Position numbers and translations under genes: made by a program. The notes beneath the pieces were generated by a model that had not been told where the DNA came from, did not search any database, and saw only the letters and a list, made by a program, of their open reading frames with translations. A stretch of 64,000 bases of DNA from Schistosoma haematobium (Eukaryota > Platyhelminthes > Trematoda > Strigeidida > Schistosomatidae), in NCBI RefSeq assembly GCF_000699445.3, contig NC_067200.1, positions 6,526,950 to 6,590,949 on the forward strand, written 5' to 3'. How positions within the stretch are numbered: the first letter of the stretch is position 1; each line of letters begins with the position of its first letter. Positions 23,501-35,500 of the stretch are shown piece after piece.

Positions 23501-26500
23501 TCTCACAACAGACCTGGTTGAACTCCACTGGTAACGGCTTCTCACTAGAACTTCGGGAGTTTTTCCTGAAGCCACTTCGTGGATTGGTTGAAGTTAGACA
23601 TTAACACCGTTGGATGCCGGCTCAGTGGTCTAGTGGTTAAGTGCTCGCGCGCGAAGCCAATAGGTCCTGGGTTCGAGCCCCGCGTGGTGCGGGATCGTGG
23701 ATGCGCACTGCTGAGGAGTCCCATACTAGGACGAAACGGCCGTCCAGTGCTTCCAGGTTTTCAATGGTGGTCTAGCTTCAACTGACTCATGATTTCAATC
23801 TGGGAATATTAAGTAAACTTGAGAAATATTAGCCAATCAGCAAACAGTCAGTATAGAGTAAAATTATATTATACAAAACCAAGGAAATAAAATAGATACA
23901 CTTATTATATATGATTCAAAAACTTGTCAAAGTTAGAAAGAGGTTCAGAGGTTCTAAAATCTTAATACATTCAGTAGAGGAAATCATCCATACGGCTACA
24001 GAATAGTCGGCCTTTGGAGTCATGATAAAGTCTCAAAAACTCTTTCAGCCTCGACCACATAGCTTCAATATTGCTTATGTGCACTCCGGTTGTTGAGTGC
24101 ACAAAATGCTACTTGTGGATAACGACACGATGAACATAGCCAAGCCTATGTATGAGTCTGTACGCTCTGCAATTATCCGTATATATTGTAGTACCTGTCT
24201 GCAGCCAGTGTTACTGGTGTTGTTATTATCCAGTTCGCAATAATTGTCGTAGTTTGCCTTAGTTAGGAATTATATATGGAGTTTTCAACACGAACTGACA
24301 TCAGCTATAATGCCAGGAATTTATTTAGCCGAATGGATTAAAGGCTTTCGTGCCCAAATCCGAGATCCGTAATCTTATACCTGATTGATTCGTCCACAAA
24401 TTATAGTCCCGCCGTTTTATTTGTTATAGCCGCTCAATTATCATGTTTTGTACAAAATTCCCTGTGAACCGATCGTACGTTAGCATTAAGCACTGAAGTT
24501 GGCGCCGTAACCTTGAAATCTCTAAAACGCCTCAGATTGGCTCGTTCATAAATTAGAGTCTCACCGAAAATATTATGATTAATCTCAGTTCAATAATGTT
24601 TATAAACTTATTATAAATACTTACCATAAATAAATAAAAGCCAAGTGTACTTAAAGGATGATGATTAGAAATTTGATCTAATTGAAATAGATCTGGAGCT
24701 AAATTTGATTGATTATTTATGATAAACTTTATAAAAAAAAACAAAAAAATAAAGGAAAAATTCTGTGAAAAGTTTCTGTGTGATAGAAACAAAACAAAAA
24801 TCTTTTTTTTCTTTTTTTCTCTTTCTTTTTTTTCATAAAAAATATGCATTTTTGGACTACAACTCATAGTAAACTCTACAACGTATACTTCGTCCTATTT
24901 ATGATTGCGCGTGTGTTCCAGTATTGATGTACACACATTATGACAAAACCGACATCTTGAATTTCACTGATAGCAATGATCTAAACTTTCATATAGGAAA
25001 TAATAAATTTTCTTTAATTCTACGTTGGACGCATATAACTAAATTAATAGATCATTAGACTAGGAGCTAGATCCCATAACAAACTCGACTCAATCGTGGA
25101 TATCCGTACAAAGAGGTTAGTATAAGAATACACAAGTTCAGGAGGATAAGTCTGTTTTCACTCACTTACTGATCACGACTTAATTTCACCAAACGTATGA
25201 CAGGTATACTAAGACTTATGATGAAAAGACAATGTCAAGGCAGTTTACTAAAAAAAATGAACATATGATTAATCGGTTATGGTGTATGGTGTATGCTACT
25301 GATATCGACAGATATAAGTAGTATATGTCACCAATCGAAAGTGACATATCTGACGGCAGAATGTTAAGAAGATCGAAGGAGAAAGAACGAGAATAGAGAA
25401 TTATTGATGTGGAAACGAAGGAACAATCAAGTCTGAGACAATTGATTGACATTTTGCAAATAAAGTATTTACTGCACGGTTCTCAGATTTTAGTAAGAGA
25501 TTCCGTAATAGTGTATTGAAATACATTCGGTTGTCCCTGCCGGTATTCCCATTCATTATACTGGAACTCGACAGCGAGAAAATTAAGAATTCCTAATGAT
25601 TCTGATTCTTATCATATTTCCAAGAAATCTATTCAGATCTTTAAATAAGATTCGAATTTATATCAAATTCTCACTGAAGATCTTATTTTAATTGAAATGA
25701 TCCATTAGTCATTTATAAAAATAACTGATTTAAGCAAGACAGAAAAATTCTCATATAAATCCTGCGAGCGGGATCGTGGATGTTCATTGCTGAGGAGTCC
25801 CAGAATAGGACGAAACGGCCGTTCAGTACTTCTAGGTTTTCATTGGGTGTCTAACATTAATCGGTTCATGATCTCAATCAAAATTATTTGATTTATGTTA
25901 TTTATACATTCTCTCAATTTTAAGCTTTCATTTAACTTATGAACTGTTTAAATATAATTTACTATATAAAAACCATCATTAATTATATTCTTATTACTCA
26001 GTTGTGTATCACATATGACTGAGTTATGTACAAATTGTCATTTTTTATTTCTGCTACTTTAAGATTATATAATTAAGGTATGTAATGTAATTAGTTTTCG
26101 AGTTCTAGAACAATGCAATAAGGGAATGTTATTCAATTTGTTGCCACTGTATCCTATTTGGTCATTGAAAAGGTTATTAATATTTACTTATTATTTAAAC
26201 ACATAAATACTGGTACAAGAAGGCACCAGGTAAATATGTGCCACACAAATACGATTTGATATGTGTGAGGGCTGTGATACTTCACGGGTGCCCAAACTGA
26301 AGCAGGTGGTTTTCTTAGGAAGCCACACCTGGAGCCTTCGACCTAAAGGTCTGATCCACAAGGCAGTGGAGCAACGTCAGGAGATGCAGTCCCATGATAG
26401 CCGGTAACGTACAATTGGTCTATACACCATTTGTTCCCTCAGGATGCTGGACCCCATGTACACCATTGGTTTGGAATCAGAGTTTTCCAACTCCCTAGGT

Positions 26501-29500
26501 GGACTCTCCGTGTCCACCAACCCGGTTAATTCGCGGGACGTTCGCTTTTCGTCCTGTCAATTCCGTAAACAACACCACCGCCACGAGAGAGCAGTGAGTA
26601 GGACTTCCCTGACAGAGGCTATATACACGTGGCCATGTGAGGGCATTTCGAGGGAGAGAGTGGACTCTCCCCACTCTTGGCCGTACCAGGGGCACCTGGG
26701 TGGATCAATAGCCGTTTGGATATATAATCAGTGTTGGTTACCATTTATTTTAATGATTAAAGTGAAGATCATTAGTTAGATTGATGTAAATTTCTCTTCT
26801 CATAAGTGAATTCTATCCTTTTGGGATCTTATTTAGTGAGGATATAGTTATGAGTTTTAACATGTAATTTAAAGAGAGTTTTTTGAACTTACATTTTCCA
26901 CTATTGAATTATCAAAATATTCAATATTTAGTGTCATTAACTTTAATGTAGTAGATATTACATCTGTATCATTGAATTGTGTAGATGAGATAGATCTTAG
27001 TTCAGAAATTTGATCAGTTGTAGATTCATTTGTTTCATTAGATTCATCCATTGTTTTTTCATATTTATCATTGAATCGAAGTTTTGATTTTGGACTATTC
27101 AAATGAATAGTTTTTTCTGTTGATAGATTATATGATGATGTATTTTTGGAGTTGTTCTCATCATTATTATTATCATCATCATCGTTATCTTCATGATTAT
27201 TGTCAACATCATCATCATCATCTTCTTCTTCTTCAAGAAATGTTTTACAAATGTATTCACAAACTTGTGATCTACAACTTCTAAATTGTTGTTTACGCTT
27301 TTGCATTTGACTAATATTTGACTTATTATTATTATTATTATTACTATCTTGATCATGTAATAGTAGAGAGGAGCTTTTTAAAGTTGAATCATCAAAACGA
27401 ACATTGTAAGATGTTGTGGTTGATTTTTTGATTGAATCTTTCTTAACAGTTTTATCATTTGATTCATTAAATGAAGCGGCCAACTCTTGACTAAGAAGAC
27501 TACGTAACTAAATCAATAATAGAAAAAATGTACAAAAACCAAATTTAATATACAATGATTTTTAAATGGGTTGATACATAATCCGTGTCGGGTAGAGACA
27601 GGTATCTACTTCAGTAAAATGGAAGATAGTCGCGCAATTTCGTGGATTGTTTGAGGCTAGACATTAACTCCATTGGATGCTGACTGGCACAGTGGTCTGG
27701 ATGTTAGGCGTTCACGTGCGAGACTGAAAGCCTTGGGTTCGAATTCCGCGTACAGGGTCGTGGACACGCACTGCTGAGGTGTCTCACAATAGGTCGAAAC
27801 GGTCTTAAGGTGCTCCTAGGTTTTCAATAGTGGTCTAACATCAATCGGTTCATGATCTCAATCAAAAACATAATTATTGATTGGTTTTTCGTGAAAATAT
27901 TATTGATTTTAAAGAAATTTATTCACATGTATATTCAAAATATGTTTGTTTACTCAATTAGTTTTCTGTAATTAGGAAAGTATTTCTAAGAGTATTTTGT
28001 AGAGGGCGATTCAATTTACAGGTTGTATTTATTACAGATTAATATCAGTTAGTGTAAGATTAAAAACCAGGAAGGATTGGATAATTATTTTGTCCTAGTA
28101 TGTTACTCCATAGTAGTACACGCATGACTTTACTAGAGCTGGGGTCAAACACCTTCATTTTTCGTTGAAAATGTTCAACCATCAGAGCTACTATGCCGTG
28201 GTACAGTTTCAACTTCAATCAATATACGATATAGTGTGACGATCATCTAATCCGATTTCTGACAACTTTTTGAATCCTGACAATTCTGATCTTCACCAGT
28301 CAAGACTTATTATTTTTAATATCTGAAGCACCTTGAAGTAACTCACCAGTAACCTGAATATTACAGTTTATTTGAAGAGGAATTACAGAGATTGATTTGA
28401 TTTATAGATAGTGTTATCCGCGAAATTTCAGGTACTAGTGATATAAAATCATCCTTGAATTTACGAAGAAGAATGAAACATTTCAAGTAAACTAAGAACA
28501 ATTAGTGACTACTTTCAAAGTTTTAAAGAAAATTATGAGCCTTAGCGGTTGACTTAAAAATAATGGTATGGCCGCTGATGCATTATACTGACTCGTCCCA
28601 TACTGGGACAAAGCAGTTATTCAGTGCTCTCCGGTTTCAAATGATGTATCAACTTAGATCCATTTTCGGCGAATGCATTCTACATTTCAAACTATTGTAA
28701 AAAATTTTGAAAACTATCAAGAACAGTATAAGCAAAGATGAATAGTGGCTGGTAGTGGAATCCAAGACGCAGGTTTCGCGCTATTTAGGACTCGTTGGCT
28801 GGATTTACCTGCATTTCATAGTTGATGTTCACTCTGGGACTAGAACCCAGTACCGTTCGTCTCAAACGCCATCCGATTATCTACTTAGCTACTGAGCCCC
28901 GATAGCCACTTGCTTGTGCAATCGAGTGAAGTTTAAATTCATATGGTATTGCAGTCCTATACATCAATGGGAAGATCCAAGTAAACAATACCAACTGAAT
29001 TTATCAAGAACAGTGTCTATGTGGAGAATATTATGATGATGTTGTTATTGGTGTTGACAAAATGTCAAGACGAATAGCGTTTGCAGAACGTGAGACTGTA
29101 ATCACCCATGATATTAAACAATAAACATTTAAGAGATGAGTAATAATAAACTTCAGAAACATTGGTCAATGAGGTAATATGTTGTGCTAATCCCTGTGAT
29201 CATTATCATTATTCCAGTTTCCAAATAATAAACAAAGTTTCTTCAAAAGATTTCAATCAACCTTATTATAAATCGATTAATATTTCCTTAGTAGAATGAA
29301 TCATCCTCAAAATTACTTCAATGATATGCTGAGGCGATTTTTAAAGTGAGTATTTTTCTTTCACTCATTCATTTATGTAAGGGAAACTCATGAAATATTT
29401 TATTATCAGAAAAGGGTTTTTGCGGATATTATAGTAATTTAGTAGTTTAATTCATGAGTCAATTGAAGCTAGACCACCATGGAAAACTCGGAAGCACTAT

Positions 29501-32500
29501 ACGGCAGTTTGTATCCACGATCTCGCCTCGCCACATTCGAACGTAGGACCTATCAGTCTCGCGCGCGAGCGTTTAACCACTAGACCACTGAGCCGACATC
29601 CAACGGTGTCACTGTCTGACTTCAATCAGTCCAGGCGGGATCGTAGATGATCACTGGTGTAAAGTCCCACAACAGAATGAAATGGTAAGTCTTTATATTC
29701 ACAGGAAATTTGTAACACTTTTGTCTCTTTCTTGGTCTTAATAAATGATTTTATTTATTATTATTTTTCATACTCTTTCTTCCTTTATTTTTATTCACCC
29801 CCTCCCACCCTTTTCTTTTCTCAAATATACGCTTCACGGTCCAATTATCCGAACAATTCTTATTACGTAATCCTATAATTCTTATGAATGCTATGTCAGT
29901 GTCTATATTTTTTTCTTATCATCGATTTAAGCTTTTATTACTCTTATCACAACTAGTACACCTTTCATCACACTATCAATTTGTTATATAATATACCTTT
30001 GTTGGCCAGGATAATTTTACATTGGTTTTCAGCAGAATCAGGCACCATTCAGACTTTCACGTAACAACCCAAAAAGTACAGCTCAATCCCGTTTAAAAGG
30101 AGAGCCAGACACCGCCCAGGCCTATATTTTATAACCCGAGAAGTACAGTTCAATCCCGCTTCATAGAAGAACCAGACACCGTATAGGCTTAATCGCTACA
30201 ATCTGAATAGTACAGATCAATCCTGTGGTGCAACCACATTGGTAACAAGCACCCTGGTGGACCATTCTCACCATTCATATACATATTCACGTCACATGAA
30301 TAGTTATTCCGATCAATGATCGTGTGAATCAAGTATGCACAGCACGAACAGGCTAAACTTGACCTATTCCGCTTACATGACAGTCAAACTCATTAATGTT
30401 AGCGATGGCGACATGCCTTTTAATGTCCCAATGGCAATGATCTTGAGAACACTGAAAAGCAACCACCAGTATGAATGAAATCGGTTAACCAACAAACCAA
30501 TTTTGTTCATGAACAGTCAGCAAAACTTGCCGAAGTAATGCTTAACCATCCAAAATATCAATGGCAAACCTCCAGTCTCATGGGAGACCTTCAGTTCACT
30601 AAATCATATACTGCTTTGATTGGTTTAATAATTTTGTATATACATATAAATATTACTGTATATTAGAGCAAAGCCTGATGAGGATCTAATCGAAAACAAT
30701 ATTGTTCTGTTTTATCTATGTTGTTCTAATTCACAATATGAGAATTTTAGAAAATGATAATTCGGATATATTTATTTGAAAAGAATATATTTCATTCATA
30801 TATCTGTATTTTAATACGATGGGAATCTTCAGCAAATAGAATGTTATGATGAACCAATTATAGACCAGATTGTATAGCGTATGTATTAGCGCAAATACAT
30901 TACATTTTTCAAATCAACTCCGTCTTCTCATTGCCGATGATTAGTTAGAGCCCCTTAAAAATAAAATAAATTGTCAAATCCAGACATTGAATTTATGTAT
31001 GTAACATGAAATTTGTCGATAATCTGATCGAAATTTGATAATTATTGATTGCCAGCTTCACCTTATTTATCTTAATCTTAAACCGTTCATGAAAGTTTTT
31101 CCTTAACCGACAAAAATGGTTTAATATTTAAACCAAGGATATTCAATCGATCATCAAGAAACTTGATTATCTTGAATTTGATCCCTGGAAAAGTTGTAAG
31201 TAGTTTAGAACTATGGAAATCTCAAATTAGTTATTCATTCTTGTGTGTTATAACCATTCTCTAATGTAAAATTTATAATCATCAGTAAATTCTAAATAAG
31301 AAGGGGTTTTGTGGAGATTGTAATCATTTCAATAGCTGAAATCTTGAGTCAATTGAAGCTAGACCACCATAGAAAACCTGGAAGCACTGAACGGCCGTCT
31401 CGTCCTGTTGTGAGACTCCTCAGTAGTGCACATTCACGAAGTTAGACATTAACACCGTTGGATGCCGGCCACCTCAGTGGTCTAATGGTCAAGCGCTCGT
31501 GCGCGAGACTGATAGGTCCTGGGATCGAAACTCGCGCGGGGGGCGGGATCGTGGATGCACACTACTGAGGAGTCTCACAATCGGACTAAATGACTGTCCT
31601 ATGTTTTCAGGTTTTTCATGGTTGTCTAGCTTTAATTGACTCGTGATCTCAACTATTGAAATTCTAAATAAGTTGAAAGTACAAAAATTCTCTTACATCA
31701 TTATCAGATAATATATACATATGAATAACTTACTTTCATCCGTGTTAAACTGCTTACAGAACGTTTACATTGTAAACTATCCAATACTTCCAAACACCAA
31801 TCAAATTCATTTAATAATTGATTCACATAATCTACATCAAATTGATGTAGACAATCTAATTTTATTTAACAATAAAATAAAAATTATCACAATGAATAGA
31901 CTTTTAATGGATCCAAGTTTTTGTTATGTGTGTATGTGTGTGTGTGTGTGCTCGTGCATATGTATGTGTGGGTAAGTGGAGTAAATGAGTTATCAAGCGG
32001 ATGATTTATTAAGTAAATTACTTATTTGTAGGTAGTATTCATCACAAACTGATCTCATTCAAGGTACCTTAAGAAATCAAGAAGCATTTAATAGTTGTTT
32101 CTTCTATAATATAAGATTCTTCACTAGTGTACACATATGACCATGTCAATAGTACAAACTAGAACAGTGAGTTCACGGGATAAATGATAGTTTTTTGCAG
32201 GAACTTCATGAGAAATAAATTTGTGATGAATATAACTTGCAAATTAAACCGATCTCCACAAAATCTTTTCAATTAAATTGTTTCATATTGACAAAGTTAT
32301 TACTGAACACATGCAAAAAGATCATTTCTTAACCTTTCTTAATAATCATTATCCAAAATTAACGAAGACCACAACATGAGCTCAATAGGTTCCTTAAGTT
32401 CTAGAGAAAGAATTCATGACTGTTAGACTTTAGTTATATCAGTATTGAGTCTCCATAAACTGTACTGGATGATTGTCGTACTATATTACGAATTAATGAA

Positions 32501-35500
32501 AGTTGAAATAGTAGTTTTGGTGGTTAAAATCCTGTGTTCAATCCTTACCATGGTTGTGGCTGTATACTAATAAAGAGCCCGAACCTGTGACGAAGCCAAA
32601 TATTCAGTGGTATATCAGTTGAGATCAATCTGTGTTGAATACAGCCTATAGATTGAAATGAATTAACATAGTTCACTTTCTCACGCAAACACACTAAACT
32701 AGTTATTCTTTATCGTTGACCTTGATATGTTTTATCAAGGATCTCCATCGTGGAAATTAGAATAACATATACCACTGAACAGCATTGTTACCAACTAGAC
32801 TTTTATTTACCTTGACTCTAATATTCATTAATATTTATATGCATATAAGAAAATTAACAAACCAATCAAGGGAGTTTATGAATTAACGACAAAAACGAAA
32901 TAGATTGCATGATCAAACAAGGATCATATGTAAAAAGTACAGATTGATAGTGCGATAACAGGTATATATCTACATGTATCTAGAAGTCCAGTTTCCCCTG
33001 TCGAGAAAGCTATATCTGACGTAGAATCAGTCAACTCACCCAACGAGTTACTGAACATTTCACTTCGTGATTGAGAAATGGGATGACCAAAACAATACAT
33101 AGTTTCGTTCTGTGACAAATGGCCGATACACACCATGTAGTAGATGGAAACAAATCATTTTGCCCACGCGGTTCTATATTACCTTGTACATATAGCGAAA
33201 GCTATGGGAATTTAAGCTCTTACAACAAGTCCCTGTATTCCTGAGAAATTTCTAAAGCTCTTATCTCTTTGTTGTCTGAATTAGGTTTGGCAAACAACTT
33301 TACTTATTATTATTATCTTTGGCAGTGAAACCCGACCCTAGGTCTCCTCAAGGCGCTTCCGGACAGTAGGTACAGCCGGACTGATCACCCACTCTGTTGT
33401 ATCTTCATCAACTCAGGTTCTAACTCGAGGCTCACTTAACCGCACCGAGTCACCTGGTGTGTATGCTTATGTATATGAATTGCAGAAGACCTCGGGCATT
33501 TGCAATCCATGTATGTAAGTATATGCAAAAGGTGTACGTGTGGTGTCGTACAAAGGCAACGTTAGCTGAAATATTGTCTGCCATATGTCTAATAAAATCA
33601 GTTGCCCAGTCTATCAGATCAGAGACATAATGAGAAGATATGGTAGCAAACACTAGGGTGGGGTGACCAACAACCTCACCTGAGAGAATGCTCTTGCTTA
33701 TATGTGTCAGGAAGTACTGTGGCGGTAGCTATGTGCTGAATGATATGCATGTAATGTGTAATAAACAGTCTAGTGTGGCAAATATGTTTCCAAGGGAGTG
33801 GTGAACATCTGCCCTCCCAGGTGGGTGAATATACTATGCTATGGGATGCATGGGATAAAACCTATGTGTTACCGGTGTGCATATAACATATATTTACTCA
33901 CAGAGTAGGTATACCTGTATATATACTAAGGAATACTCTGATGAAAGTCTGTCTGTTACCTATTATGCATGTAGACTAAACCTATCCAGGGTAAGTAATA
34001 ACAAAAAATTCTTTACTGGCTTTTATTACGATACCAAGATATACGTAAAGCCCTGCGAGGCCTTGACCTGCACAAAATCCCATCCACATGGTGGGTTTGT
34101 GAGCCTTGAAAATACGGAACCCACTCCAGAAGGGTCTATATGACCTTCACCAGAAAAGGCTTTACCAACCGATCCGGCTGGAACACACCGCTAGTATTAT
34201 TTTCCATAGCCTTAGTTTGTTTATTTTTCTTATCAAGATCAGAAGAGAAACATAAAGTAAATTTACAAACAACGACCACACAATTATGTGTGACAATCAA
34301 CAGTCAACAGAATAAGATATTAGTCAATTGTGAAGAAATTGTAGTTTCTCACTTATTTTTGAAGTACATGCTGATGATGATGTCGTTCAGAAGAACAGTG
34401 GGAACTTCACAACCAAACCCTTCAGCTTGCAGACCACGACACCTCTAACATCCTCATCTTGAGTTAAAAATATACTCCATCACCTTAGTTTATTAAACTT
34501 AAGGTCAACAAAGCTAAGAAAAATTGTATGAAGTTATTTCGCTTGGCTATCGCTTCTGTAGTCCGACGAATACTGTACAAGATTTATTTTGACAGGCTGG
34601 ACACTACATTGTGTTAACATTTACGGAATCTAGCTAATATCCCCTAATACATAGGATTGTAGAGATCTATTGAATTTTGTAGGTTCTCATCACAGATTGA
34701 CCTTAGTTAAATAACCATTGAGAAACTAGAAATCACTGGATAATTGTTTCGTTTTCGTGAAAGACTCCTCATCACTACCTATACACAACCCCATCAGTGA
34801 TGGAAGCCAGAACACTGAAATCATGCGGAGAGCCATTAATATTTTATTAAATGAAGGATAAATCATCTTTTCTGGAAATTCAAGGCATCTTTGTTCTTTT
34901 CTTTTAAATAAATAAAAAAACAAAAATACCTAAACATGTAACTTACTAACATATTTTTCATCACAACCAACTGACTTCGTGTTAAACATATTAGGATCAT
35001 GTGGAGAATAAGAGGGAGAGCTGAAATAAAGAAGCAGAATAAAGGAGGTTTGGTTTTGAAACTATTATTGATTTCGTATTATAAGAAATCATCTGGGATG
35101 TGTTGATAGCTATTACATAAATTTGGAGCTAATCATCAACATAAACTGATATCAATCGGAAAGTGGATGATTAACAAATGGAATTGATTAGCTAGGATCA
35201 GTCAGTTACGTACTCTTATAATCACTTAACTGTTCCACCAGTGAAGCTTTGGATTCAAATCAAATTGGCAAGAAGCATTTGAAGTAGGAATCAATAATTC
35301 AGGTCAATAAGGCAGAAATTTTCTACTTTAAATTTTCATTCATTCTGCTACATGTTGGTCAGCACAAGTTCATAGTATATTGTCAACTTAAGTCCGTTTT
35401 GATTGTCGTACTAAGATTCCTCAATCATATCACTAATGATTCACATTTCAAGTTCTGTCACTTTGTGAGATCATAGGAGAAAATCGAGTTAAAATCATGA

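Larger units (their letters stand above)
23197..23803. mobile_element. Head-to-head inverted SINE composite nested in Merlin
   Basis: The left arm is an antisense SINE with complete tail, hammerhead, B and A boxes. The spacer (23425-23580) is the non-tRNA head of the SINE. The right arm is a sense SINE cut off in its tail. Both ends carry GAATATTAAGTAA (23184-23196 and 23804-23816), a 13-bp TSD. Both arms keep an apparently intact hammerhead. Confidence 0.9.
23151..24565 (-). mobile_element. Merlin-type DNA transposon with nested SINE
   Basis: Terminal inverted repeats GGCGAGACTCTAATTTATGG (23151) and its near-complement ending at 24565 differ at few positions. The direct repeat GAAAATAT (23143-23150 and 24566-24573) is an 8-bp TSD, the size typical of Merlin elements. 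Inside is the transposase fragment at 23960-24200 (-). An inverted SINE composite (23197-23803) is nested near the left end. Without it the transposon is about 800 bp, so it is internally shortened. Confidence 0.85.

Noticed and set aside
24625..24698. Shorter version of the PDE exon using the AG at 24699.
   Set aside because: It breaks frame with the upstream exon; the acceptor at 24727 restores phase and has a better T-rich tract.
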